The notes beneath the pieces are model-generated. The model saw only the letters and a program-made list of their open reading frames with translations, was not told where the DNA came from and ran no database searches. The position numbers were made by a program, and so were the translations under genes. This document shows positions 10,529 to 21,582 of a stretch of DNA of 64,000 nucleotides, piece by piece. The DNA is from Leptobrachium leishanense (Eukaryota > Chordata > Amphibia > Anura > Megophryidae). How positions within the stretch are numbered: the first letter of the stretch is position 1; every line of letters begins with the position of its first letter. The stretch lies in NCBI GenBank assembly GCA_009667805.1, contig CM019065.1, positions 152,060,101-152,124,100 of the forward strand, written 5' to 3'.

Positions 10529-10729
10529 TAAGACGACGTGGGGCGTTCTAGTGCGCCTCATTGACTTCTATGGGCCACCTCAGGCCGTTCCTCTGCAGCC
10601 ATTGATGCGTATCGTGTGTCAGCTGCATGGCCAGGCCGAAGCAGAGGTCCGCCGCAGCGCCTGGGGTCACCCGCCTGTCGTTAAATGGTTAAAGGATGTT
10701 ATTTATTAGACACATTTTTACTACATTTT

Positions 10730-10915
10730 AATTGATTTATTTTTCTGTTAATCTGTATATTTGGTTTTGTGTTAATATCTTGCATTTTACTATTTTGTAT
10801 TTCTGTAACCACTCCATGTTCTTGAACCCAGGACATACTTGAAAACGAGAGAAATCTCAATGTATCCTTCCTGGTAAAATACTTTATAAATAAATAAATA
10901 AATAAATTTAAGCTC
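10730..10915 (+). repeat. LINE/SINE 3' tail with (AAAT)n, copy 1
   Basis: Contains the conserved block CCAGGACATACTTGAAAACG, then GAGAGAAATCTC and a TATCCTTCCTGG block, and ends in (AAAT)n. The block can fold into a stem-loop. Four other copies lie at 33693, 42186 (minus), 42465 and 45083. Probably the 3' end of a retroposon; the family is not identified. Confidence 0.65.
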
Positions 10916-11052
10916 TTATTAGGAGACTTTCTTTTCCCAGTTTAGTGGAATTTGTCCAATTCTGTATTTTTCGCAGACGCCCGAGAACTGCTACGGCGAT
11001 CCCACTTTTGGGAAAATATGGTGAACATTCTCTAAATAATTAATTCATACAG

Positions 11053-11228
11053 GGTTATTCAGAGAAAGGTGAAAATCAGGAGAACTGGCAGGAGAAGAGA
11101 ACAATCTAGACCAAATAGCCAATTTTGAAAGTGAGATAAATGGGAGAATTTTTCTGGTTTGATTATTTTGACCTAGAATTTTCACTTCTCCAGCCAATTC
11201 TCCTGAGTTTCACCTATCTTTGAATAGA
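11053..11228. mobile_element. Small MITE with GGGTTATTCAGAGAAAGG ends
   Basis: About 175 bp with roughly inverted ends (GGGTTATTCA and TGAATAGACC). The interior matches the copies at 29475-30066 and 30070-30246. This copy is uninterrupted at GTGAGATAAATGGGAG, the site where the 29.5-kb copy carries a Harbinger-like insert. The TSD is unclear. Confidence 0.7.
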
Positions 11229-11342
11229 CCTGCTAGTATTTTTGGTGAAATGAGAAATCACACACTCACAGAGCTCAAAAGCATTAAAACCCAAAGATAT
11301 CTATTATTAAGTGAACCTGTTATGGCTAAATGAGTTTTCTAA

Positions 11343-11769
11343 GGCTAGGGTCAGACGAACGCAGCTTTAACGTGCGTTTAGCCGCACAAAATCACGGCCG
11401 TGCTAGCAGCAAATGACGTCCAATGCCGGGGAACACACGAAGTACGGCCGCACGAAAGTTCGTCCGCGCAACGCAAGTGGCAAACGAACGCATTTTTTCG
11501 AGAACGTCAAACCGCTACTACTGACGTACAGAGTGCGCTGCGGCCGCATAGCGGCGTGTGTGTGTGATTGGGAGACATCAGACGCTGCTAATGTCCGGCC
11601 AACATAACGTCCAGACACAAAAAGTGTTTTATTGATGATCCGTACAAAATCACGGACGAAAAGGCGCATCGTATGACCGCTACCGCGTATTCCGTGAAAA
11701 AATATGTCCGTTCGTTCGACCGCACTTTTCCACGGTCGACGCGAAAAATGCGTTCGTCTGACCCTAGCC
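11343..11769. mobile_element. PIF/Harbinger-type MITE, copy C
   Basis: 427 bp with perfect 14-bp terminal repeats GGCTAGGGTCAGAC. Flanked by TAA at 11340-11342 and TTA at 11770-11772, so the duplication is imperfect or the TSD was symmetric. Confidence 0.9.
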
Positions 11770-12150
11770 TTACTTGACAGGAAATCTCTACCTTTTCTTA
11801 GATCAGCTTTTGGTGTAAAAATATATAATTATAAAGAGGGAGACAGTCCTTTTTTTAAAAAAAAATCCCTTTTTCCAACTATATATTTCAGCAAAAATGA
11901 AAAATTATCTATATGAAGCCCTTTCACTTAAAAAACAATTTAAATTATATATTTAAAAAATTCCAATAATATATTAACAAATTTAGTAAAAGGATCCATT
12001 ATTAATAAAATGCACGTGTAGCCCCTCACCTGCTTACCTTTTTGAGCAGGAGGGGTTAATTCTGTGGAGGCCCAGCAGGAGATATCCCTGGTGGGATAAT
12101 CACTGGACTCCTTCACACACTGGTGCTGTCCTCTGCTCCCACACTGCTGA

Positions 12151-12352
12151 GTAAGGTCCTGCAAGGGCGATACACCCCCAGTAACCCCACATCTCTAGTT
12201 TCCAGTTGATAATTCCGGAAAATAACAGGCAGCAATCCCTGTGAAGTCCCCAGCACACCTGTAAAAATGTGTGAAAAATGTTTTGCAGGGATTGCTGCCT
12301 GTTCTCTAGTGGAAAATCAAGACAGGGGAAGTGTATCGCCCTTCTAGGACCT
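12151..12352. repeat. Fold-back sequence
   Basis: Inverted arms: GTCCTGCAAGGGCGATACAC at the left pairs with GTGTATCGCCCTTCTAGGAC at the right. Inside them AACAGGCAGCAATCCCTG pairs with CAGGGATTGCTGCCTGTT. The central spacer is about 45 bp. No TSD assigned. Confidence 0.7.
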
Positions 12353-13128
12353 AACTGACCTCTGTCCCCACTGATAGCCCGTGCTCTGAAATGTCATCAG
12401 ACTCAGCCTGCTCTGTGTGGGAGAAATGCTTTGCACTCAGTGAAAGCACAGGGTGCATAGCACTCCCAGTCCCAGACCCAGGCCCGGATTAAGATCTCTA
12501 TGGGCCTGGAGCTGAAGATTTTGGTGGGCTTTTTTTGTAATTTAGTGAAATGACAACATATTTTATGTCATTTAATAGGGCAGATACGGGTATATCTAAG
12601 CAGGCAGATATGGGTAGATCTAACCAGGCAGATACGGGTAGATCTAACCAGGCAGATACGGGATTAATTTTTCATTCAGATATCAATAATTTAAAGAGTG
12701 TAAAAAAATGTTTTGCCCATTTTATCAACCAAATCTTTGTGGTTATATATTCTATACAGAATACTTGTTAATAAAATGTTAAATGGGAACCTGTCACTGC
12801 ATTTTTCTGAGAAAATATACAATTTTAACCAAAAAAAAGAAAAAAAAAGAACTATTTCCCTTGTGTTTTGAAACATGTTTTTTTACTAATAATATGACTA
12901 TGAATATGACTAGCGTGGGAAATGAGAAGGTGAGTAATGGCAGTGGTATTGCGCATTTTGTACGTGACAAATGGACAATGCCATCGCTTTGGAACTAAAA
13001 ATAAATAAATAATTGTTTTCTTTTAGATTTTACATGGTCACGTTTGGTATCAATGCAAAGGCCAGACTCGGACCTGTCCAATGACACCTCACTTGACCTT
13101 GTGAGGTGTAAAGATTAGTGACGCCGGG

Positions 13129-14117
13129 CAGGGCTGTCTTTAACGCAGGGCAAAAGGGGTAGTTGCCCCAGGCCCAGTCATTGTTGAGGGACCCAAAGCA
13201 GCTGCTCCTTGGTCCAGCGTAAACCGTAGATGTTCGCCGCCGCTGCTTTTGCTAGCAGCCCCCTCGACTGGCTTTGTCTTCTTGCGAGCGCCAGTGTTCT
13301 CCCTCGTGCAGCCGCCGTCTTGATCAGCCTGTGACACGGCCTACAGGCGAGATCTCGCAAGAGCGCGTCACAGTGTTCAGAAGACGACGGCCACATGGAG
13401 GAGAATGCTGGTGCTCGGAGGAACACACAGGTCACCTGATCCTGAGCTCTGTGCTGGGTAAGTATAATTTTGGGGGGGGGGGGTCTGTGCTGGATATACA
13501 GTATATAATTATCGGGGCCTGTGCTGGATACATATATTTCAGGGGGCCCGTGCTGGATACATATATTTCATGGGGCCTGTGCTGGATACATATATTTCTG
13601 GGGGGTCTCTGCTGGGTACATATAATTCTGGGGGCCTGTGCTGGAAACATATATTTCTGGGGGGTCTGTGCTGGGTACATACAATTCTGGGGACCTGTGC
13701 TGGATACATATATTTCTGGGGGGTCTGTGCTGGGTACATATAATTCTTATTTTTGTGCTATTACTAGACTATATACCTATTTGTTTTACACTTGAAACGT
13801 AATAATGTTCATTTGCACTTTATTACTGAAGGTTAAGATATTAAGATGCCTTTTCTCCCAAGAACATATAACTGTTAATCGAAATATATGATGAGATATA
13901 ATTGGCATGTACGTACTGTTACAGTTTAATCTAAGGACTTGTTTGTGAGCCAGCTCTTTATGTTTACATTATTAAAGTTTTTTGAGACAAGTCCATGGTG
14001 TATTTTTTTTTTTTTGGGGATGTTGGGGGTGGAGAGCAAAATTATGCAGTGGGTGTGGTTTAGGGGGGCCCAAGAAAATGTTTGCCCAGGGTCCAATCAA
14101 TATTAAAGACGGACCTG
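13129..14117. mobile_element. hAT-type element, innermost
   Basis: Ends CAGGGCTGTCTTTAA and TTAAAGACGGACCTG (13 of 15 bases inverted), flanked by a perfect 8-bp duplication ACGCCGGG at 13121-13128 and 14118-14125. It carries a minisatellite at 13455-13745 and no recognisable transposase. The 173-codon ORF over the minisatellite is a by-product of the repeat. Confidence 0.85.
13455..13745 (+). repeat. Minisatellite, about 31-bp units
   Basis: About nine units of the type CTGTGCTGGATACATATATT plus TC(A/T)GGGGG and related variants. Alternating variants end in GGGTACATATAATTCTGGG, so a two-unit period near 62 bp is visible in the right half. It lies inside a hAT element. Confidence 0.85.
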
Positions 14118-14639
14118 ACGCCGGGGTCCAAAGTTTCCGGCAGTGCTCTTCGCTGCAGTGCAGCGGTTTAGGTTTTTGATGTAACAATTCGTAACAATGG
14201 ATTGTACCATCACCTCCACACTTTTTAGTGACAAGAGAAATGTGATGGTGAGTTAGTGCAGCATCATTGTTTACTTTATAATTGAAAAGTGAAAAATATT
14301 ACTGTTCAAAAAAAGAAAGTAAAAGTAAATATTTTTTATTTTTCTTACTTAAAACCTGGTCATGTTTGTTGTCCTTGGAACAGCCATGCTCTGGCCTTTC
14401 CAGTGATACCTCACTTGACCCTGTAGCTTCTATGGAAGTGGAGATACAGGGGCCCAAATGCAGACAAAGTTATCCTTTCTCTGGGCCTATTCTGAGGCAT
14501 GGGCCTGGAGCTGCTGCTCCATCTGCCCCTATGATAATCCGGCCCTGCCCAGACCACCAGGGATATGAGGTAGGGGGACATCAAGAAGAGTACAGGGCCC
14601 GGGCCGTCAGCTGACAGGATGTTGCTAGCTGGGCTCTGA

Positions 14640-14741
14640 GTGTTCCAAAATCAGGGAAGGACCTTGCCGACGGCGCCCCCCTCCCCTGCTGGGAGGCCCC
14701 TTACCACAGCATGGGGTGTAATGCTCTGATGGCGGCCCTGG
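14640..14741. repeat. Right-end fragment of the 57.9-kb hAT-type family
   Basis: GGCCCCTTACCACAGCATG and CTGATGGCGGCCCTG match 61230-61274, the right end of the element at 57937-61274. No matching left end with an 8-bp TSD was found. It may pair with the diverged copy near 9035 or be a solo end. Confidence 0.5.
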
Positions 14742-15760
14742 TTTTGCGTTAGCGCCTAGTTAATGGAGTCTAGCGCCTGACCAACAGATTTTTTGCCTCC
14801 TGCTACAAACCGGAAAAATCACTTAGCGCGTTGCTATTATCGAATTGTACCGCGAGCTTACTGTACTTTCCGCGTCCTTTACTTAACACGGGGTGCGCTA
14901 GAGATCTCTAGCGCTTTTTTGAGGGAAACTCAAACAAAACTAACTCCAAAAAAACAGTAAAAACAGATCCTCGCCCAAAATTAACAGGCAATTGAAAGGA
15001 ATGCAGCACAGGTGTTCTCTTGGCCCATTCACCATAGTAATGGATCTGGTCCGCATTGTCGTTGCTGTTGCAGTGATCTCTATTATGATATAGATATATC
15101 CTTTATCCACATATATCCTAATTCTAATATATTGCCTAATTTTAAACATTTTATGCAGGGGGTTATTCATAGTATGTAAGCGGTTGACTATTAGGGTGAC
15201 CGTTCGGACCATGTTTAAAGGGACACGTGAATAAGTCTTGCCCTGAAACATGAATTATGTATGTGCTGCAGCAGGGAAGTTAATGTGGCTCACCTGGCCT
15301 TCCTTTTGGATCTGTTAAATGCGGTGTAATGATTCTACATGTTGTTGGGTGGCAATTATCATGCAATGCCCATCAGCCTTAATATATATGTGCATCAAAA
15401 CATTGAGGATACGGCCACCTTGGAGGATTTTAATAATGCAGGGGTGTGAAGTTATTCACTAGATGTGTTCATATTCAAGCTTGTGAGGGCGGGGGATAGG
15501 TATGGCCCGGCACTCTGCACTGGAAAAAAAACAGTTCTATCCTGTACACAACCGCATTAGCGCTGGGTCTCAGCCCGGGTCTTAGAGTTTTCCTAGCATG
15601 CGCCAAACGACCTTGTTCATGGACTACCGCGGACAAGGTGATCTGTTAGTAGGTTGTCAGGCACTAAGTTTTAGCGACTCGCGCTAAACTTCTCCTTTAG
15701 CGATGGTCTTTTAGCTCACACCAGGTGATAGGGCCCTTGAAAATTATTAGTAACCCCCCC
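14742..15760. other. No gene; scattered GCGCTA/TAGCGC motifs
   Basis: Contains many TTAGCGC/GCGCTA words at 14745-14920 and 15550-15730, reminiscent of the hairpin-rich block at 27 kb. Between them the sequence is AT-rich and without recognisable features. Confidence 0.4.
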
Positions 15761-15840
15761 CCCAGTTTTGACTGCGGTATCTTCTGTGCCCCCCCTAAAT
15801 ATTGTTCCTAGAGTCGCCACTGTTTGTAAGGCAACAATTG

Positions 15841-15934
15841 TTAACCTTGGCACTGAGATGTTTGTGATCAGTAATTGATTATGACTAGGAGGTGAAGTTC
15901 ACAAACATCTGGAGGGCTCCAAGGTTAGCTTTAC
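15841..15934. repeat. Short inverted-repeat element
   Basis: AACCTTGGCACTGAGATGTT at the left and ACATCTGGAGGGCTCCAAGG at the right are inverted with mismatches, and TTA flanks both ends. A MITE-like hairpin of under 100 bp; family not assigned. Confidence 0.5.
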
Positions 15935-16436
15935 TGTGAAAATGATTATCTGAAGTCACTCCACCATTTATCAGTTTGATATAAACGGACATTCTAGCCA
16001 CCAAGATCACTTAAAGGGACACTACCACTTACATAATGTCAGACCACAGGCAACTCCTTACCCCGTAGACCACTGCTCCGCCTCCCAGGAATTCTGACGG
16101 CGCTGGGCCCCTCCTGTCTGGGATGTCCTTCCCGACCTCTTTGGATCGCCTGGCAGCTGCATATCCCCCTCACGGGCTTTCCCCACTCACCGGCCGTGCT
16201 GTTGCAGGGAACCCCAGTCTCCAGCAAGATGGCACCCACAAGCGGACAGCCGGAGTCCCGGCCAATCAGCTCCGTAGACGTGATGGCCACTTTCTGGTCT
16301 CACAGACAACCACACAGCATCACTCCCTGATTAATGAACATCTCACCAGGCGCCCTATTTAATATCTAGCTTGCCCTGTACTCATTGCTCAGTTGTCCTG
16401 TGCCTTCCTAGTGTTTTTATTCCTGTTCGCCTGTAT

Positions 16437-16710
16437 TTTACAGACTTTTAAAAAAGGACTGGATGACTTCCTGCAGACACAGAATATTAAGGGTTATAAT
16501 ATTTAATATGTGGGTAAGCTTCTTGATCCAAGGAGAAATCTGACTGCCATTCTGGGGTCAAGAAGGAATTTTCCCCCAGTATGTTGCATATTGGTGAGCT
16601 TTTCAGACTGGTTTTTTTCCCTTCTTTTGGATCAACAGCAGTAGGTGTTGTGTGAAAGGCTGAACTCGATGGACGCATGTCTTTTTTCAGTCTATGTAAC
16701 TATGTAATTT
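16437..16710 (+). repeat. LINE 3' end fragment, possibly CR1-like
   Basis: Contains the phrases GGACTGGATGACTTCCTGCA, GGGTTATAATATTTAATATG, GGTCAAGAAGGAATTTTCCC and GAACTCGATGGACGCATGTC, and ends in TATGTAACTATGTAA-type octamer repeats. That tail style is typical of CR1-like LINEs. No coding part remains. Confidence 0.5.
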
Positions 16711-16719
16711 ACTATGTAT

Positions 16720-16960
16720 TCTATTGTGGATCTCCTGTCTACCAGACCATTGCTTTGTACCTCAACCTTGAATAACAGCTGCTTGCCCTCGACCTTTGCC
16801 CTGTATACGACCTTGCATACCAGCCTCCAGCCCTCAACCTCTGCTCTGTACACCGACCTCATATACCCTCTGCCAGCCCTCAACTGTTGCCACATTTCCT
16901 GACACTGCTCGCAAATCTCCTTATGCCTGCACCCTTCACCCTTCACCCTATTGTTGGTCC
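16720..16960. repeat. Degenerate tandem repeat, about 35-40 bp
   Basis: Variants of CCAGCCCTCAACCTCTGCTC and TGTACACCGACCTCATATAC recur about six times with low identity. Confidence 0.45.
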
Positions 16961-17759
16961 TCTTCCATTTCGTGCATTTTTCCCACAAAGCAACATTTAC
17001 CAAAATCTAATGGTGAGTATTTCTTTGTGACTGTGCTTTATCTTACACAGTATTAAACAGTTAACCAGGTGGAGGAGGAGGAAATGTTTAGCTAAGGCAG
17101 CAGTGGGGCTATTGTGATTCAGGCTACTCCAGATAAGAGATGAAAGCCGACTGAGACCAGGAACTTAAAAGTCTTTGAAAAAATCCCATACAATACAATG
17201 ATTTGAGACAGGGATCGACCCATTGACTCCATTCTATGGCCATTGCCACAGAGTGAGGTGCAGGTGATGGAAAGATACTTTTAATGGGGGGGGGGCAGTT
17301 TCCCATACAAAAGATGCCAAATTTGATGCATCCAATGACACACATAGAGTAAAATATTTTCTTAACTAAACAAACAAGATAAAAACAAAGCACATGTAAG
17401 TTATCAGCAAGATAAAATAAACAAAATACAGACATGTAATTTTTTTGGTGGCAGTGGCCCTTTAAAGTAAACTAAGTGGTTGTGGTGTCTCACTTCTGCC
17501 TACCTTGGCTTTAGGTGCAGAATTTGAAAGGAGAGGTCTGACTTCAACCCTAAAGGCTGCTTGTCAGTGGCCACTAGATAGCTTTCTGGAGGGTGGTGTA
17601 AAATTACATTGTTATGGGTATAAGCCGACTCCTCCAGTTAGAACCGGAATATCCAGCTGGAGACTATGTTGAGACAACAGGTAAGTTTTAACAACCTAGT
17701 AAAAAAAACAAACAACAAAACATGGTAGGTGTCAACAAGGGTTAATAATTAAAACTTAA

Positions 17760-18302
17760 AGGGATAGTCTAGGCAACATGACCACCTAAGCTATTTTAGG
17801 TGGTCATGATGCCCGGAGTATCCTGCCCTCTGTCCCCCCTCCCTCCGCTCAGCGGTTCAGCTGAAAATGCTGAAAACAGCTGAGAGAGGCGGAGAAGTTT
17901 ACTCCGCCCTCCCAGCTGTCAGTCAGCAGAGCGGGAATCATATTTGCCGACTTTTGCCGAGTAGGAGACGTCATCCCGCTTTCAGCGCGATGACGTCTCC
18001 TACTCCCCGCAGAAGCTGGCGGCTCCCTCCTGAGGGTTAGTGTTGCGCTAATTGGCTGGCTTATGTGAGAGGCGTGCATGCGCGCTTCTCACGTAAACCA
18101 GAAGCCAAGACGCAGCAAGAAGAAGGACGGGAGCGGAAGAGGAGGGAGGTGAGTATAAAAAAAAAAAAACGCCGCTGGAAACAAGAGGATTTTAAGGTAA
18201 GTATTGCAGTTACAAGAAAAAAAAAAAAGAAAGTTTTATTAAGGGAATAGGGATAGGTTAGGGAAAAAAAACGGGGGGTGATTTTTTTGTTACAGTGTTC
18301 CT
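17760..18302. mobile_element. TTAA-flanked MITE
   Basis: Flanked by TTAA at 17756-17759 and 18303-18306. The ends AGGGATAGT and ACTGTTCCT-like (actual ACAGTGTTCCT) are weakly inverted. It contains internal hairpins: ATGACCACCTAAG with its complement at 17780-17810, and GTAGGAGACGTCATC pairing with GATGACGTCTCCTAC at about 17961-18003. No coding capacity. Confidence 0.65.
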
Positions 18303-18539
18303 TTAACTCCTCCCTTTTTTCCATTTTTGTGCCTAGAGTTTCCCTTTCATCCTTACCCCAAAATCTCTGTGTAGCCCATAGGCATATATGATAGCTATAG
18401 GCGTCATTACGATGTAAGTAGATGTTGAAATAAATACTGGTAATGTATGCTATGTTACACGACAGTAGTCCTCATGGAATTACCATCATATTACATAGAC
18501 ATATTGTTGTTAATGAAAACGGAAAAAAAAATTAAATTC

Positions 18540-19330
18540 TGGTTTTATTAAAAGTTTTACATATTAAAACAAAAAGTTACAACATTGGCATTATTTGTGA
18601 CATTAATAAAGAGGCATGTAAGATAAATGAGAACCAAGGGTGGAGAGAGAGAGAAGAAAGAGGAGAGAAAGAAAAGCGGAGGTCTTTGGGGTGAGTCATG
18701 GCAGAGTCGGATTACTGAGCCACAAGGACCAAATTTTAAAGTACACATAAGGTTTATCATTTAGTTGCGGAATAAGCTTGTTCCATGGAGCCAACATCAG
18801 TCAGTAAATGGTGTAATTTCTGAAATGAAGGGAGATCCAGCTGGTTCCATTTGAGAGCCAAGACTCCTCTGGCCACTAGGGCTATGTGGGCAATCAATTT
18901 GTACTCTGATCTCGGTAAACCGTCAATGGGACGTGAAAGAATAAATGTCCAGGGTTTGACTTCAATTGGTTTCTGTAGGTCCTGGGCCAGCCAGTTGTGA
19001 TTGTGGACCAATAGAAAGGAAGTAGAGGACACTTTCACTACTGATGGTAGTATGTGCCCACCTGGCCACAGCCTCTCCAACAAAGGTTATGGGTAGGATC
19101 TACATCTGATGTAGATGGACCGGTGTAAGATACCAACCGAGAATAGTTTTGAATCCTTGCTTTTGATGCACAGTGCAGCATAAGAGTTTGAAGTTGGGCC
19201 TCCCAAATGTCACTCCAGTCTGCCATATCCATTACCTCCCCAATATCCTCCTGCCACCTCAGCATGTAAGGACAGTGTTCATTAAGGCATAACAGTATTA
19301 AGTGATGTTAGATGTCTGAGATTGTACCTT
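18540..19330 (-). pseudogene. L1 (Tx1-like) ORF2 C-terminal part
   Basis: Minus-strand fragments in two frames. One carries MLRWQEDIGEVMDMADWSDIW and LCWRGCGQVGTYYH, the other WTFILSRPIDGLPRSEYKLI and LARVGLAL-like sequence (ARGVLALKWNQLD). The tryptophan-rich WRGCG..GTYYH motif and the order of segments are those of the region after the RT domain in Tx1-type L1 ORF2. A frameshift lies near 19040-19080. The upstream continuation lies at 20213-20312 and 20718-21305, separated by two MITEs. Confidence 0.7.
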
Positions 19331-19359
19331 TAAGTATCGAAGTAGTAAGAAGACACACA

Positions 19360-20207
19360 GGGTTATTCAAAGAGAATCGAAAAGTCACCGCATGTTCGGT
19401 GACTTTTCGTTCTCTTCAATTTGGGCCGATTCAGCAATCCCATTTCGATGACCCTGCAGTGTATTCAGCAAGCACCACAGGGCCATCGAAACGCAGGGAA
19501 AACCCGACGAAAAGTCACCGCAAAAACCCGGCGAAAGCACGCCTTAACCCGCCGAAGACGCCGGAAAACCCGAGCAGGAGCCGATCACACACAGCGAAGC
19601 CGCCAGAAAAAGCCGAGACCGCAGACGAGTGAAGTGAATAAATTAGCATAACAGTTTGCATGAATGTTTGAAAAGTGAAACGCGGTTTGCAAAGAAACTA
19701 CTGAGCGAAAATGTCTGAAATTTACATATGAGATCCAGGGAATGATAATAAAGAGGGCTGTTACAGAAAAAAATAAGTAAACTTTAAAAAAAAACTTTTT
19801 TTAAAAAAAAAATCCAGAAAAATACTTAATTTCCTAAAAAAATCTATAAAGAGACTCTTTACTGCAGAATTTTATAATGAATGGTTTATTAGATATTGAA
19901 TTAAAACGGGAACATTTTTAACATTTAAGCCTATGGGATTCTCCTGAATAAACCTGTCGAATGAAACCACTGAATGGCAGGGCATTAGGGAAACCTGCTG
20001 GTTTGTGTTCTCTGAATAGCCAAAGCAGTGCTTTTTTATGGGAATTTCACTGCCCTCGAACAGGCACCGAATGTGCAGGCAATTCGCCAGGATTTGGCGT
20101 ATTGCCTGCTCTCTGGATAGCCGAATGGCCAAGAAAGGTAACCGAACACTGATTTTCAGCATTCGGTTACCTTTCTCCAGCCATTCGGATCTCTTTGAAT
20201 AACCTTG
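19360..20207. mobile_element. TIR element with GGTTATTCAAAGAGA ends
   Basis: Perfect 15-bp inverted ends GGTTATTCAAAGAGA at 19362 and 20206 (reverse). The interior has a CGAAAAC/CCGCCGAAG-rich left part and a second inner inverted pair (GGTAACCGAA near 20135-20175). It sits within the L1 remnant. TSD not clear, so class uncertain. ORFs in it are not protein-like. Confidence 0.65.
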
Positions 20208-20212
20208 ATAGT

Positions 20213-20312
20213 CTTTCAAACCAAGTAGGTTTAAGTGCAGCTGCCTGGAGAATAATCGGGTTGGAGAGGAAACTAGATTACTGCATGTACCGAAAAAAGT
20301 CTGTACAAGTAA
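20213..20312 (-). pseudogene. L1 ORF2 sliver between two MITEs
   Basis: The minus-strand frame reads FGTCSNLVSSPTRLFSRQLH, consistent with the L1 region between RT and the C-terminus. Short, and assigned mainly by position. Confidence 0.4.
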
Positions 20313-20714
20313 GGCTAGGGTCAGACGAACGCATTGTGAACTCGCTTTATCACAGCCGTAGTAGCAGCAAATGACGGGCAATGTACGAAGTACGGCGCAC
20401 GAAAGTGCGGGCGCGCAACGCAAGCGGCAAACAAATGCATTTTTTTCGAGAACGTGATACCGCTAGTACTGGCGTACAGAGTGCGCTGCGTCCGCTAGCG
20501 GCGTGTGTGCGTGATTAGGAGACGTCAGACGCTGCTAATGTCCGGCCAACATAACGTCCAGATGAAAAAAGGGTTTTATTGATGATCTGTACAAAATCAC
20601 GGACGAAAATGCGCACCGTATGACCGCTATCGTATTCTGTGAAAAAATACGTCCATTCGTTCGAACGCACTTTTTCATGGACGACGCAAAAAATGCGTTA
20701 GTCTGACCCTAGCC
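20313..20714. mobile_element. PIF/Harbinger-type MITE, copy D
   Basis: 402 bp with perfect GGCTAGGGTCAGAC / GTCTGACCCTAGCC ends, flanked by TAA at 20310-20312 and TCA at 20715-20717 (one mismatch). Inserted in the L1 remnant. Confidence 0.9.
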
Positions 20715-20717
20715 TCA

Positions 20718-21305
20718 GAGAGCGTTATGAGTAAACCTCTGCAAAAGGTCAAATACCTTTTCTGTAACTAATTTGAGATTCTGGAAACATTACCATGGTT
20801 GAAGGCCCGGATTTTCTGTGGGCACATTTCCGTAGCAAATCCAAGATTACGATAGAGCAGCAGTAATGGAGAAATCTCTGGCGATAAGGAGAATTTATGA
20901 GATAACGCATTCCAAATTTAAAGTGAATAGGCAATGGTAGGGCAAGAAATCTGTTTGTTAATTGCGTGGGACTTGGAAATCCACATTAAAAATGGAAGCA
21001 GATCAGGTAACATTATGTCTTTCTCGATATCAACCCAACGCTTATGAGATATGGGACATGCCCATTGATAATTCGGGTCAGAAGAGTAGAGTACAGATAA
21101 TACTTTAATTAGGGGAGGGCCAGACCACCTGCGTCCTTAGGTGCAATTTGGGGCCTATGTTTAAACCAGAAAAAATTGTGGATCCTTTGCTGAAGGGTAT
21201 TGAGGGCAGCAGAAGGGACAGGAATAGGGAGAGTATGAAAAATACAAAGAAGACGGGGTAGAATGTTCATTGTTACACCAACCAGGGTTACCCTGCGAAG
21301 ACCGT
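20718..21305 (-). pseudogene. L1 (Tx1-like) ORF2, end of RT domain
   Basis: The upstream end reads LRRVTLVGVTMNILPRLLCI followed by FHTLPIPVPSAALNTLQQRI and HNFFW, the well-conserved L1 segment after the RT palm (..KMNILPRLLYLFQ.LPI..). The frame degrades below 21109, with further family-like pieces to about 20749. It is truncated upstream, with no RT catalytic motif retained. The same element as 18540-19330, judged by strand and order. Confidence 0.75.
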
Positions 21306-21582
21306 CAGACCCCACTGACGGCGCTTGTGCGCCAGCACCCTGGAACTTTATAAATGGTGCAGCAAAGAGACAAAGGGAGAGGTCTTGTCAGTGGCAAGCG
21401 ATCCGTTGGGATCAAAGCTCGCCCTGACGATCTGGAAGGGGGGACATACACTATATTGCCAAAGGTATTCGCTCACCCATCCAAATAATCTGAATCAGGT
21501 GTTCCAATCACTTCCATGGCCACAGGTATATAAAATCAAGCACCTAGGCATGCAGACTGTTTTTACAAACATTTGTGAAAGA

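Larger units (their letters stand above)
12479..14547. mobile_element. hAT-type element, middle of a three-deep nest
   Basis: Ends CAGGCCCGGATTA and TAATCCGGCCCTG (12 of 13 bases inverted), flanked by a perfect 8-bp duplication CCCAGACC at 12471-12478 and 14548-14555. About half its 2.07 kb is the younger element at 13129-14117. No transposase ORF. Confidence 0.85.
8135..15822. mobile_element. Large hAT-type element, host of nested insertions
   Basis: The ends CATAGGCGACTCTA and TAGAGTCGCCACTG are inverted repeats (12 of 14 bases), flanked by a perfect 8-bp duplication TTTGTAAG at 8127-8134 and 15823-15830. Runs of C or G lie just inside both ends. Much of the 7.7 kb is later insertions: Harbinger-like MITEs at 9680, 10104 and 11343, a hAT at 12479-14547 with another inside it, and LINE tail sequence near 10730. 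No transposase is visible. The alternative is chance agreement of two separate ends, but a shared 8-bp TSD makes that unlikely. Confidence 0.75.
16015..17461. mobile_element. TTAA-flanked TIR element (T2/Kolobok- or piggyBac-like)
   Basis: Ends AGGGACACTACCAC and GTGGCAGTGGCCCT (12 of 14 inverted), flanked by TTAA at 16011-16014 and 17462-17465. Elements starting TTAAAGGGACACTA are common in amphibian genomes. The interior holds a LINE-like tail (16437-16710) and a degenerate tandem region, so the original element was shorter. No transposase seen. Confidence 0.7.

Noticed and set aside
13274..13795. 173-codon plus-strand ORF
   Set aside because: It covers the 31-bp minisatellite in a hAT element, with repeated short hydrophobic units; shadow ORFs exist on the other strand.
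9035..14741. A full second copy of the 57.9-kb hAT family spanning these ends
   Set aside because: The left end is too diverged to show a TIR and no 8-bp duplication matches the right flank.
16015..17461. Host gene fragment suggested by several overlapping ORFs near 16.1-17.0 kb
   Set aside because: The ORFs lie within a TTAA-flanked element with a LINE tail and degenerate tandem repeat; no conserved protein text.
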